DNA from: Aquatica leii
Lineage: Eukaryota > Arthropoda > Insecta > Coleoptera > Lampyridae
Direction: 5' to 3'
Assembly (NCBI GenBank): GCA_035610365.1
Contig: CM069437.1
Location: 53,654,093 to 53,718,092, forward strand
DNA length: 64,000 bases
The notes below the pieces were generated by a model that saw only the letters and a list, made by a program, of their open reading frames with translations, was not told the origin of the DNA and did not search any database. The position numbers and the translations under genes were made by a program. How positions within the stretch are numbered: position 1 is the first letter of the stretch; each line of letters begins with the position of its first letter. This document shows, in pieces, positions 32,525 through 44,200 of the stretch.

Positions 32525-34980
32525 CCGTGCTTTAATTTTTGCAAATTGTTTAATTGGATCTTTGGTGTCTAATTCTTTGAGCTAGTCCGTTTCCATTGAA
32601 ATGATAGCAAGATTACTTAGTCGGTTTTGCCCCATGGTCGATCTTAAATAATTTTTCGTTCTTCGGTAGCAACGGAAACCGGCATTGTTAATAAAATACG
32701 AAATACGAAATAATTATTAGGAAAAGAATCGACAGGGCCGATTTTACAAACATGGTATAAACCTCAGTTAAGTAATACTTAGTATAATTTTAAAATACTG
32801 GCATATTATTGGTTACCATAAAACCAACAAGCAATAATATAGCAGTATTTTAAAATTAAACTGAGTATAACTTATCCGACATTTATACCAGCATTGTTCA
32901 TTGCGAGTTTTGTTGTTCAATAAATTTTCAACTTTTTGACATAATTCTAATTGTTCATTTTCAAAATAATTTATAAATTTATCAATACTCCATAAAAACG
33001 CAAAATTATTAGAGTAAGAAGAACGTAATTGGAATGTTATGATTACATCTAAAGCATTAAAGAAACAATCAACTCTGAACTTTAAAGTTTCGGCGTAGAT
33101 CGGTTCATCGTCACATTCATAATCAAAATGTTTTTTTTATTTTTTGCGGTCTTAGACCTCTTTGTTTTTTGAATTTAAGTTCTATGTGTAAAGTGGATGC
33201 TATTTCTTTAGCATCAATCAATAGATCATAAAAATATTTATCGGAGCGATAAGCTTTCAGAAAATTATTCAAATTATTTAAATTATTACAACACTGAGCA
33301 ACATCAAAGTTCGGTTTTTGAATAATTTTACTAACAATGTTAACTTTACTTAAAATATTATACCACAATATAAGAATGTAAATGAACTCAAAATTATGCA
33401 ATTTTTTGATTAACGATGCAGCCAAATATACGTTATTTTCAAAGATTCCTTATTTCAGTCAGAGCATCATAAACCTCTGCAAGTTGATACCTTAAAGGAG
33501 TTATTGCACCTATTCTACTAGACCATCAAGTATCCGATAAATGTTTTAAAGTTAAATTTGTTACATTTGATAAATTAGATTTCAGAATTGACCAGTGTTT
33601 AGTAGAAGCTGAAAAAAATACAAACAGTTCTTGAACTTAAGAAGAAAAATTCATGCTCAACGTATTCGATTTTGCGGCATCATTGACGACTAAATTTAGG
33701 GTAAGATTGCAACAAGGAACAAAGAAAGCTCGCGGATTGAAATTAAAATTTTTTTTGTAGACCATTATTACTACCACGCATATTTGCCCCATTGACCCCA
33801 CAAATCGTTGATATTTAAGCCTTCTTTCTCTAACGCCGACAAAAGAAATTTTGTCAAGCCTTCACCCGACACATCATCTATAGGACAAAATAATAAAAAA
33901 TGTTCTTCTCTAATTCCCGTGCTCTTTAAATTAACAAATCTTATACAAACTGAAATTTGTTCTTGGTGACTAGAGTCAGGAATGCAGTCTAATGATATAG
34001 AATAATATTTTGCCTTTTTAGTTAGTCCTAAAATTTTGGATTTGATATTTTTACCGATTAAGTTGATTACTTTATTTTGTATTTTATCTACAAGATAGTT
34101 TTTGTGATCTTTTATTTGAAAGCGTTTGGAAACCATGTCTATGCTTTTTAAAAAGTTACCATTGTTTTTCTCAAACAACTTATTACTACTTCTACGAAAA
34201 GCTAAATTTTGCTCACCTAAAACGTAGAAAATTCTTTTTATAACTCTTTGCTAGTATTTATTTTCTCTCTTTACTACATTTTCAATTTCAGAATCAATTA
34301 TTTCATTTTTATTAAAACGGATAGAAAGATCTAGCAATTTTACAACTTTTTTGATATGTAACTTGCTCTTTTCATGAATGTTTAAATGTTCACTTAAATG
34401 CTGCCAGTCATTGCAACCAGATTCATCACTAAGGCGAACAGATTTCAAATAACTGTCATTAAAAAGAAGCAATCAAGTGAATTTTTTGTTTTGGAATGCA
34501 ACAACCAAAAACTCTCAATTTTTCTTTGTTCTGTGAAATTCTAAAGAAGTCCGAACTATCTCTCGGATAAATATCATTTTTGTTTTGATAATAAGCAGGG
34601 CCACGTTCTACTAATTCTTCAATATTATTATGTTAACGTAATTTCTTTGGCCATAGTGCAGCATCTTTCGAAAGTTGACTCATGGTTTCCGTTCTGGTAA
34701 TTTTTGAAGGTGTTGATTTCTCATTATCAGCAAAACTTGAAGATGTTTATGGATTGCTTTCTGGAAGATCAGTTTCTTGTCTGCTGCTGATACTTGTTTT
34801 AAGTACAGGTTCAAAATATTGGGATTCGGCTGTATTATTGTTGTTGTTAATATTTGGCAAAGTAGACTCGGGTTTTGAAAAAACATGCACAATTTTGACA
34901 TGGTTTTCTAGTTGTTCCTCTCTTTTTCTTTTATTCAGCAAATTTTGGTATCCAGATAATTTCTTCTTTTTTTCTGACAT
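32525..34980 (-). pseudogene. hAT transposase remnant, TTF-finger/KIAA1586-ZMYM type
   Basis: The minus strand starts with MSEKKKKLSGYQNLLNKRKR at 34980. Then come a TTF-type region (EELVERGPAYYQNKNDIYPR ... DWQHLSEHLNIHEKSKLHI), a long open piece with the RNase-H-like start (KYYSISLDCIPDSSHQEQIS ... LNINDLWGQ), the helical region (FEFIYILILWYNILSKVNIV), LDVIITFQLRSSYSNNFAFL, and the C-terminal dimerisation block (ILLTMPVSVATEER ... LRSTMGQNRLSNLAIISMET). This order fits hAT transposases of the KIAA1586/ZMYM-like group. The frame changes several times and stops occur, so it is dead. A 138-bp MITE (32753-32890) splits the end of the gene just before the dimerisation block. First catalytic Asp (SLDCIPD) is kept. 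Confidence 0.82.
32753..32890. mobile_element. 138-bp palindromic MITE inside the hAT gene
   Basis: TGGTATAAAC at the left pairs with ATTTATACCA at the right, with further internal pairing (AATTTTAAAATACTG with CAGTATTTTAAAATT and TATTATTGGTT with the complementary CAATAATA region). It interrupts recognisable hAT coding sequence, so the insertion is post-integration. The target duplication is not certain. Confidence 0.75.
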
Positions 34981-36155
34981 CCTGTATACTGTAAAAAAAT
35001 TAATACGTAAGTAAACAAATTGACAAATTATTCATTATTCATTATTCGACGTCTCAAACTCGAAAATATTTTCTCAACATTACTTATTTCAAGGTATTTC
35101 AAAATTTATGAATATTTAGAAATAGTAATATTAGTGCTTATCAATTATTCTGTTTGAATTTACTTCAATTAACAATGATGTTTATATAATCAAACATAAA
35201 AGGATTTTTGAGATGCAAGTATTTAGCTTTTAATGTTTTAATAAGTCTAAAATAAAAAATAAATTTTATATGAACTCACCTTAATTAACAACACAGATCA
35301 CATCACTATAAAGTCTGTAAAACTACAAAAAACTAAAGTTTCTAAAGCAGATATTTTTTACCCCATGCACCTTTTCACTTCGGTAAGTTAATTATCGATC
35401 GGGCATCGGGCAACAAATGAAATCGCGATCGGAGCAGCGCTTAAATATGTAAAGGTTCGTACATTGCAAGCTCAGACAGGAACAAACGCTTGTTCGTCCG
35501 TTGGTTCGTTGCAAGTCAAATTTCAAGCTCTAACATCAATAAAATCAGATTTTACACAATTAATGTTGTCATGTTAGGTATTACGTATTCGATCGAATAA
35601 ATGCTATTATTGCGAACTGACATTTGAAAAATGTGATATTTTCGAGAAGTAATTCGGTCCCTCGTCTTAAAGAGTAAAAATAAACAAATAAAAACAATGT
35701 AATGGCTAGCAATTCCTTACTAGTTTTTTTATCATTATAAATTTTGTTTTAACAATGTTGTTTGTTCCTTTTTTTAAATTTTGAGTTTTGAGGCTTTTCG
35801 GCGCCGTCGTGTTAGTTTCGATATCTGTTAGTAGAGATAACTGAGATTAAGAATAATAAAAAAAATTTGATGCTTTTGTTACGTAAACCATTTTTTTTTA
35901 CTTCAAAGTTTGTTTTTAACATTTCTTTAAGACGTATTTTTACAAAAAACAATGTTGTAAAACAAACTTTCCATCCTAATGGGATTTCAACAGATTTCAA
36001 TTTCTGTGAAATTTTGACATTTGTATATCTAATGCGACTTTCTTGTCTTATTTTTGTATAACCTTTCCATTTTTTTGTGATTTGTTGTTTACTTTTGATT
36101 AGTTCTTGTAGTTCTGTATTTTTTGCGTTGTTTGTTATTGTTTTGTTTACTCATA
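34981..36155. other. No gene recognised
   Basis: AT-rich, with a GC-richer patch near 35.38-35.5 kb (ATCGATCGGGCATCGGGC). It could contain the 5' end of the hAT element and the 5' end of the mariner-like element. No TIR pair was matched. Confidence 0.35.
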
Positions 36156-36833
36156 ATGACTTTTACATTCACTGAATATGCCTATATGTACCTGATGTAC
36201 GGTTTCTGTAATGGAGATGCTAACGCTACCGCGAAAGATTGTGGCTTGCGTTTTCCAAACCGAAGACAACCTAGAAAAAATACATTTTGAAAACTGAATA
36301 AACGACTTTGAGAAACTGGTTCGTTTATAACAAGAAACGCTTATTCTGGTCGACAGTTGGCATTAAATATTTCCAGTAACAAGACTGTCCACTTGGTTCT
36401 ACCTAAAACTTATTTCACCCATATCAGGTTTTTAAAGTTTAGCCTCTCTATGATAACGACAACATATTACGATAACATTTTTGTAACACAATCTTAAACT
36501 TAATTCAAGAAGATGTCGACTTTCTTCGGTGTATTATTTAGAGCGATGGTATAATTAATACTTATAATTTCCACCATTGAGTACATGAAAATCCGTATTA
36601 ATTTATAGAATATGGTCACCAAAAAAGGTTTTCCATTAACCTTTGGCTGGGCATAATAAATCAGAAGATTTTTGAGCCAAATTATCTACTAAAACGTCTT
36701 AATGTCAATGGGTACCTTAATGTATTGCAGCAAGCTATTAACGAGATGCCGTTGAACATACGCCATAACATGATTTACATGATCCTGCTCACTTTTCTTG
36801 TAATGTAAGAGATGGGTACTTCTCGAATAGATG
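36156..36833 (+). pseudogene. Mariner-like transposase, 5' part (split by a 4.1-kb insertion)
   Basis: The ATG at 36156 reads MTFTFTEYAYMYLMYGFCNG, then RFPNRRQPRKNTF, stop, KLNKRL, stop, ETGSFITRNAYSGRQ: the N-terminal helix-turn-helix domain of a large insect group of IS630-Tc1-mariner transposases. Further on are EDVDFLRCII, stop, SDGIIN (first catalytic Asp), VHENPY, FSINLWLGIINQKIFEPNY, NVLQQAINEMPLNIRHNMIY and, after a frame change, DPAHFSCNV (second catalytic Asp region). It breaks off at YFSNR, codon AGATG|, at 36833. The same frame resumes at 40952. Multiple stops show it was old before or after the split. Confidence 0.82.
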
Positions 36834-36992
36834 CCCACACAGCCAAAAGTAACCAAAAGTCGTAATAAAGGTAACCGCTTTGGATTGGCGAATGTGATCA
36901 TAGAGTACCCAAAAGTACACCCAATGGTGAACTATGTCCCACTTAATCCCTCCATAGGATACTCTTATACTGACCTTGCGTCGGTGCAACGG

Positions 36993-37480
36993 TCAACCTT
37001 TTAGGATAACCCGAAATTAACCGAAACGGACAACTTATTGTCCACTTTTAAAGCTACTCTAAAGATACTTCTTTTTAGTTATTCATTGGTCAACTTGTTG
37101 GGCTAACCTAAAGTTAATCGAAATGCCCGGTGCATAGTTGAATTTTAAAACTACTAAAAAGATACCATTTTTTGTTTGCTCAACGTTCAACCTGTTAGGT
37201 TAATCTAAAGTTAATCGAAAGTGATTGTTAATGGTTGGTATTTAAAACTGCCTAAAAGATACTAATTTTTGTTTGCTTAACGTTCAACCCGTTAGGATAA
37301 CTTAAAGTTAATCTAAATGGGTATTTTACTATTTAATTTTAAAGCTGTTTAAAATATACAATTTTTGCACTTATTCAAGAATCAACCTGAAGTTAACTGT
37401 AAAAGATGTATAATTGTTGAATTTTAAAACTCCTTAAAAAATACTATTTTTTCAGTTGCTCAACGATTAATGGCTGCTTA
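36993..37480. repeat. 97-bp tandem repeat array
   Basis: Units begin with TCAACYTGTTRGG-like sequence at 36993, 37090, 37187, 37284 and 37382, a spacing of 97, 97, 97 and 98 bases. A partial sixth starts near 37467. Each unit also has a TTAAAGTTAATC-like block and an AAAACTRCTWAAAAGATAC block. The copies are diverged, so the regular spacing is notable. Confidence 0.88.
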
Positions 37481-40284
37481 ACGGATATCTTATAGTTAAC
37501 ATTTGAAAATAAAACACATTAAAGTAAAGGTGCAAGTCTTGAAAAACAGTTTTTATACGATACGATATAATACATATATATTTATTATTTATTTACAAAT
37601 TTAAAAATATCTAAAATAAATGTCATCGCCTTTAACCCTTTTTCACACTTTTTCTCGATTTTCTAATCCACACCTTTGTCGCCACTAAAACGTCCATTTC
37701 TGTAGTTGTGGAAACTATTCATTTTACGGAAGCTGAAATTAGAAAAAATACTTAACTAAACCACTAATATTTATATTTGATTTGATTTTTTACAGGGTTC
37801 CCAGCAATCTAGAAAATTGTAAAAAATCTGGGTATTTTAAAATCAGGGCAAACATGTAAAATTTAGAGAGGCCTGTTTCTATGTCTTTTTGTATACTGAC
37901 CGTTCATCTGCAATTATGAATTATGTGTTCTTTTGTGTCTGTTAAAAATATGTATAAAGATGTTTTACCTTTATAACTGCAACTTTTAGTATAACACAAT
38001 TACAGGAAGTTAACACTCGACTTGTACAACACGCACATCAACAAAACTTGAACGATTGTCTAGCAGGTAAAAAAAACGACGTTCAATTTTAAACTAGTCT
38101 TAAAAGAACCCGGTGGTTATTTAAATTATTATACCCATTCTCCCCCACTTCAACAACATAATTTTAAATTTTACAAACGGTGGGCGTTTGTTTAATGTTA
38201 ATTCAATGATTCTTGAAATCTATTTTTGTTAAGTTTAAATTAACCCCGTAACGTGCATGCTCGAGTTAATTCTATTACGCCAAATGGGCCAAAATAGGCA
38301 CGCTTGAATTAATTCGAGCGCTATCGCTATAGGAAACATAAGAAAAAAATGGTCTTTTTGATTTTTTTTATTTACATCTGTCTTGTAAGCTATAAAATGT
38401 TAGAGTAATATTACTTTTCGTCTAGCTGTAAAACAAAGAAACGTTTTTTTTGAAAATTATTATTGATTTAGTAGTGACAGACTTTTTTTGTAATGTAATA
38501 TGTAAAAATTATAAAACTGCAAAGATAAGTGTTTATAGACAGTTATTTTGTGTTTAGTTATTACTTTTAGCCAAAATAAAGTTCAAAAATGTATTTTCTT
38601 AAATTTAAAAAAACGATTCTTTTGTGGTTTTTTTAAAAAAAAAGTGCTTTAAGAGGTTAAATAAGAAGTTGAGAATAATCAGTACAAATGTCATATCCTT
38701 ATTGTTAACTGCGACATGAAAACTTAAGTTACAATTTTTTTTACGAAATTTAATTTTTTTTAATGATGGCTACATAATAAAAAACTGTTGAATTAATTCC
38801 AGAAAGTTCATTTGAAGCACTAGATCAATTATTGTATTGTCACTTTCGACATTAATAATACTTTTTTACCGTTTATCGCAAATAAACTATCCTTTAATAA
38901 GAAACACTAAAATTTGCCTGTATTACGTTTTTAAAATTGGATATTGATGCGCATATAGCTCCTTTATGAGTCACAATATTAAAGAAGCTTAAATACAAAA
39001 CTTGTTCGGTATGTCTGTTTGGAAAAATTCATTTTTCTTATTTGCTATCAAGAGGTCAAGTTTATATTGTAATTGTGTAACGGATTTGTTAAAGCAGAAA
39101 TGAATATTAAACTCTGCTCAAAGTAATAACGATTTGTTTTAAAAAAATTTTGTCAGCATCGACAGAATGAGATTCTTTAAATAAAATTTCCGTTAAAACT
39201 GCAATATCTAAGAAAAAGACCTTGAATGGTCGAAGAGACCGACACAGGGATTATCCACAAAGGCTATTGTTTGGTGCCCAGTTGACACACAGTCGCAATG
39301 CAAAACAAGTTCTTAAATTAATCATTTACCGTAACGGATGAAACAAAAACGACAAAAAAGTTTTTACAATCAACATTAAGATGCCATCGCGTTTATTAAT
39401 ACTTTCTCTTGAACCTGCTAAACGCCTTTGAAGAAAAATTTGATATTTTTTATCGATTTAAGGGCGATAATTTGAACTATTGTCAATACGATTTTGTATC
39501 GATCCACATTACAAATTATAAAAAAGTTTGTTTAAAAAAAATAAATTTTTAGGTTGAAATTAAATTTAAAAATCATTAGGCTACAAACAAAAAAAGAACA
39601 ATGTTTATGACGATAATCGGATTAAAATAGTACATTCCAGAAAACTGTTGTAAGGAGGGTAATGATGGAACTTAAATAAAGTTTACTTCTAAGGATTTCA
39701 TTGTTAGCCAATTAGATTTTTATTATAAAATGTAAGCAGTAACTAAACCTACAAACACTAATTAATAATAATCAATTACACTTACAACTCCACTAAAATG
39801 TTTTTTTTTCAAATACAAGTTTTTCTAAGATAATTAGTCTCAGCGTATACAACTACGGATCCTATATACTTATAAGAATTACAACAAATAATTAGCGAAA
39901 CAATGACTGCAGGTTCCATCTGCAGTGCTTTTAAATATTTTTAAAATAAGTGTTTGTCTATTTAAAAACATACCCTTGAATTTGTTTTATTTAGAGCATG
40001 CGGAGCGACTAACTAACTTCTGACGATTTTGATCAATTCTTTAAAAATTCATAATCTGAAAACTAAGCGGTAATGCACAAAAAACCAAAATAAAGGTACT
40101 TTTTTGCCATGAGAATCACCAAAAATCAGAAACGCAATTGGTAAACTCATTTCTTAGTTCCTCCTTGTAAGTCGTAATAATAGTAAGAGGTAACTATTAG
40201 AATATAGAAAAGTAATTTTGGTTTAGGGTGATTTTTCTTCCGAGGACGTTTTTCCGCGATACAGTCTTATTCTACACAAAAACA

Positions 40285-40800
40285 TTCTACTAAAAGGTTA
40301 ATTTTTAAGATTAACATAAAATTAACTGTTTAGAATGTCTGTTTCACAACTTTTATAGATTATAAAACTCACCGAAAATAACATTTATGTGGTTACTAAA
40401 AAGACATGTAGTCTCATTCTGTACTATAAGGCTACTAAAAACTTAATTTTTAGGATTAACATTGAATTAATTTTGTAGGATGTCAGTTGTATAACTTTTT
40501 CAAGACATTAATTAGAAATCTCTGAAAAGATATCGAAAAGTTAACTTATAGGGTTAGTAAAAAACAAGTAGTCTCATTTTATACTTGAAAGCTCTTAATA
40601 GGTTAATTTTTATGGTTACCATCAAGTTAACTTTTTAAAACGGCTTTTGAGTAACAATTAAAGTTGTCTATTGAAAAGTTATCCAAAAGTCAACCTTTGT
40701 GGGTAAGAAACGAGATAGGTCGCCATATTTTATACTTTAAGCTTATACAAAAAGTAACCATTACGTTTACAATTTGGCGTATTATTAGGAATAACTATTT
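40285..40800. repeat. About 150-bp tandem repeat array
   Basis: GGTTAATTTTTAAGATTAAC-like blocks recur at about 40297, 40442, 40602 and 40753 (spacing 145, 160, 151). A shared ACAAGTAGTCTCATT block lies in between. This is the right-side counterpart of the 97-bp array, different in unit length and sequence but sharing TTAAC motifs. Confidence 0.75.
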
Positions 40801-40951
40801 GTTGTGAATAAGTTAACCATTAAGGACACGCGGTAGAACTAACTTTTATGAATGACTAAAAGGCACGATAAAGATACCACATGCTTGTCAACTTTTCAGG
40901 TTAAAGTATGATCACTTTTTAGACAATTAAGGTTAACTTTGGTTATGTGGG

Positions 40952-41206
40952 ATGGATTGATCGCAGTGGTCTGATCCTATGACCGGCGAGATCTCCCGAT
41001 ATCAATCCTCTAGATTTTTTCGTTTAAGGTTTCATGAAAAAGAGAGTCTATGCAACGCCTCCTCAAGACGCTGAGCAAATTACAAAAATAATTAACGCAG
41101 CGGTATTAGAAATTTTACTAGAAAAACTCAAACGAGTAATTCAAATAATACCTCGAGGGATGCAACTATGCGTAGAAACAGATGGACAAACAATTTTGTA
41201 GGACTT
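40952..41206 (+). pseudogene. Mariner-like transposase, 3' part
   Basis: Continues the gene broken at 36833: WIDRSGLIL, stop (TGA, Trp expected), PARSPDINPLDFFV, stop, GFMKKRVYATPPQDAEQITK, IIPRGMQLCVETDGQTIL, TAG. SPDxNPLDFFxWG is the conserved block carrying the third catalytic residue, an Asp in NPLD. The two stops at Trp positions and those upstream make it dead. The exact in-frame continuity with the 5' part gives the empty site of the 4.1-kb insertion. Confidence 0.85.
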
Positions 41207-41639
41207 TTACTTATTTTTGATGACATGGGGAATGATGAAGTATAGATGGTGATTACGTCATCAATATTTATTTATTTAATAACGTACTATTACTCTATGA
41301 AGGCGTTCGTCCTCTAATTGTAGAATATCAGGCTACCCCTACTTCCTTTTACTTCCGCTTGCTATGTGTCAAAATCGTCTTCTCCTTGATTCGAGAAATA
41401 CAAAACTAATCCAATAATTTTTTTATCTTCGCCTCCTTCTTCGAAAGCTTTCATGTTGGCGCCAACCTCTGGCGGTTGGACAGGCCCTCCGCCATCGGGA
41501 GACTATTCTAGCTGGATAATTTGACCCCGACTGACCTTCGTCTGTGTTTAGAGGTGGTAGAGGATATGGTCCGTAATACTAATTTGGAAGAACCAATGGA
41601 TAAAACGGCAATATATTAGTTCGCCTATGTTGTAATATA
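41207..41639. other. No gene recognised
   Basis: Contains a GC-richer patch at about 41.46-41.52 kb that may belong to the repeat-protein element that follows. No TIR or domain was identified. Confidence 0.3.
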
Positions 41640-42669
41640 AGGGCGCCACCATGGGTAATGGTCGCGGTGTTACCGTCAAATTATTTAAAGAAATTGGTGG
41701 AAAGTGACCAGCGGGTGGTCCTGTGTACGGCGGAGGTGTTGGATCCCTTTTGTTCAAAGGACCGCGATTGACGGTTTTATTAGCCGAAACTGCTCATGGA
41801 TTTGTAAAATCAGTGGTGATCATGACGGTTAATGGAGCGCCAGGTGAAAATCCGCGTTATCAAAAAGTTAAAATGTTTCCTATACAACACTTTAAGCGAC
41901 ATGATCTCGATGCATTGTTTATAGCTACAAATGTTCTAGGTAGAAGTGCGTATAACCGAGTAGAGCGTAGAATGAAATTGCTTAGTCGAGAACTGGCTGG
42001 TTTGATATTGTCTTATGACCGTGGCATTAATATTAGTAAATACTTAAAAAAACAATTTCGAGTTTGCCGGAAACATATTAACAAAGATATAGAGTTCAAT
42101 GGCAATTGATAGTTATCATGCTTTCAAAAAATATGTTGGGTCGGGCAAACCAGATCTTAATTTTCCAAATATTAAGTGGTATTTAAAACATGTACGCCAA
42201 TACTACAAATTGTAAAATGTAGAAACACAGAAAGCTGTCGATCAAAAAATGACTTATTTAGATTACTAAAGAACAGGTTTACCCTTTTCACCAATAAAAG
42301 CAAATCTAACAATTGATCACTTGGTTTTGGACGGTGGAGGACAATCTCAGTCTTCCAGTCAATTTAGTTCTACAGTTACATTCTTTATTCAAAGATTTGT
42401 TTTATCATGCTTCTGTCAAGTCATTAAATCGTCACATCAAGAAGATCCATAAAACAGTAAACACGTATACCGAAATCAGAGTAAGGCCTATAAGAGTGGC
42501 TGCTCCTCGTGCTAACGAATTGATGTGCATAATACAAAATTTAGACGAGGACCAAGATATTGAATGGCTCAAAGAGAACAATGTCATAGTTACAAACTCG
42601 CACGAAAGTGAGCACACAAACAACATCAAGCAACAAACATCCGATGTTATCGAAGACTTACAGTCATGA
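41640..42669 (+). pseudogene. Unnamed arthropod repeat protein, DDE-like
   Basis: Two open pieces. 41723-42109 reads LLFKGPRLTVLLAETAHG, VVIMTVNGAPGENPRYQKV, HDLDALFIATNVLGRSAYNR and VERRMKLLSRELAGLIL. In the +1 frame this continues NNFEFAGNILTKI, stop, SSMAIDSYHAFKKYVG. 42313-42669 reads a finger-like SVKSLNRHIKKIHK and RPIRVAAPRANELMCIIQNL then DEDQDIEWLKENN. I know this layout (TVDGGPDENPRY, then NAPGRSAFNRVERRM, then a C-terminal finger and EWL tail) as an abundant hypothetical protein of arthropod genomes. The acidic and V-E-R-R-M motifs resemble a DDE nuclease, but that is inference. Here the DGG Asp reads Asn and frames are shifted, so it is decayed. Confidence 0.65.
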
Positions 42670-44119
42670 ATTCAAGTGTCATGGACTGAGAACAGTTAAT
42701 TTGACTTTATAAACCCAAATTTTAATAAAATAAAATAAATTAACGTGTTAATCGTTAAAATTTGTTTTAATCAATATTCAATGTGTATTAAATTTCTCTA
42801 TACAAACATATTATTATTTAGCATCATAGTTATCAAAATTTTTCGTTTTGTAGTAAGTATATTATATTATTTTGTGTTACAATTTTGAACATCCTAGCAG
42901 CTTACATATTAATGACACGTGTCTGCTTAGATTTATTGAATGCTTTGGGTGCTTAGTTTAACTTTGATTGCATAGAAAAAATTGGATTTGCGTAAATAAG
43001 ATCTTTTTGGCTGCCCTGAAAGCTTTAATATATATGACTGACTATACCAATGTTTACGTAAGCATGAGAGAGGAGGTAAAAGTGTTGCTTACTTTTACTG
43101 ACAATAGGAAAGGGGGGTTAATAATTACAAAAAATTTCCTTACGTAATACGTCAACGGTCTCAATTACGAAGCGTAATACAACAATTTAACATTAGGATT
43201 TTCGATTTAGAATTGAACGAAAAATGTCGCAGAGTGTAAGATTTTCGTCAATTTATACACACCCTGTATATTTTGCATAAAATTTTATTATTACTGTTAA
43301 AATTTATAGTTATTAATGTTATTATTTTTCTACACATTACAATGGTTCTAACAATATACTGTAAAAATCATTACAAATGTGTTAACTCAAAAAAAAATTA
43401 GTTTGTGTACGAGGTTGCAACTCTTTATTTTTGGTTCATCTTTGATGGGCAGTTCAACTCGATAACACCTCTTGCACTCGCGGTTGTCGAGGGTAGTAAC
43501 ATGTATTGCGACGGGTATAAAGTGTCTAAGCACTTCTCCCTCTTACATTCAAAATCTTTAATGTCGCACTACAAATTAAGCCGACGACCAACCCATGCCT
43601 AAACTAATTCCCACGTTCTCGAGAAGGCGAGACCATATAGATAAAACGAATATCCTTAGTGAGACTCTCTATCTTTTTCAGATACTATTACGCTGCCGGA
43701 AGAACAAGTTTCTTCTACTATGCTTTTTTGCAATAGAACTCGACCTTTTTGTTTCCTTCAGAATTAGGTTTTGATTTACGGCACTAGTAAAAGCTTCGGC
43801 CTCAGACAGTGCCTCAAATTCCTGTCTGACGTGCAAATTGTTTAAATGTTGCACATATCACAATACCTTGTTGCTTATACAAATTTTGCGCGGAACTCGC
43901 CGTGTAATAGACACATCATGGCAACATTTGTGTCATTGCAATCAATGCGTTGCGATACAAAAGTATCCAGTGAACTCGCACCTTAAAACACATGACATCA
44001 GTTTGTCGGTTTGTCAAGGAACACTCTGAAATTTTTATAATAAATGCTTTAAAAAAAATTAAATTTTAGAATGAACTTGATGTAGAAAATGCTGATTCGG
44101 TTTTTGCTAAAAGATAGCG
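42670..44119. other. No gene recognised; coding-like composition near 43.4-44.0 kb
   Basis: ACACCCTGTATA near 43260 resembles the tip of common insect TA-target MITEs (TATACAGGGTGT), but no partner end was found. 43.4-44.0 kb has a less AT-rich composition and fairly long open frames on both strands, with no family I recognise. Confidence 0.3.
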
Positions 44120-44200
44120 TTTATGTGAATAAAGTAGACTGTACAGAGTGTAATGTATGTTACATTGGATGAACTAAACAGAAGGTAAAGGTTGGCTTAA
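44120..44200 (+). pseudogene. Penelope-like GIY-YIG fragment (second family)
   Basis: One frame reads YVNKVDCTECNVCYIG, a TGA, then TKQKVKV. This is the N-terminal end of a GIY-YIG domain with the CxxCNxCY(I/V)G signature shared with the copies at 48.7 kb and 52.3 kb. Only about 25 codons remain. Confidence 0.7.

Larger units (their letters stand above)
36834..40951. mobile_element. 4118-bp unclassified insertion with short TIRs and tandem subterminal arrays
   Basis: Boundaries are fixed by the interrupted transposase: removing 36834-40951 plus one copy of ATG restores the reading YFSNR-WIDRSGL. The ends are CCCACACAGCCAAAAGTAAC at the left and the complement of CCCACATAACCAAAGTTAAC at the right. 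ATG is duplicated at 36831-36833 and 40952-40954 (GATG is possible if the right tip is shortened by one base). A 97-bp tandem array lies near the left end and an about 150-bp array near the right end, both rich in GTTAAC-type motifs. No transposase, RT or other domain is visible in the 3 kb between, so the element is non-autonomous. Its superfamily is unknown to me. Confidence 0.82.

Noticed and set aside
34682-35014. 110-codon plus-strand ORF
   Set aside because: Antisense shadow of the hAT N-terminus, which reads convincingly on the minus strand.
36993-37480. 97-bp regular spacing as a CRISPR-like array
   Set aside because: Repeats are contiguous 97-bp units without unique spacers, the copies are diverged, and the context is a eukaryotic transposon; no cas genes.
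41548-41757. Proline-rich minus-strand ORF
   Set aside because: Antisense to the start of the DDE-like repeat protein; no homology of its own.
43405-43602. 65-codon plus-strand ORF with a Leu/Ser-rich end
   Set aside because: It gave a vague memory of a repeated insect sequence, but both strands are equally open and no domain can be named.
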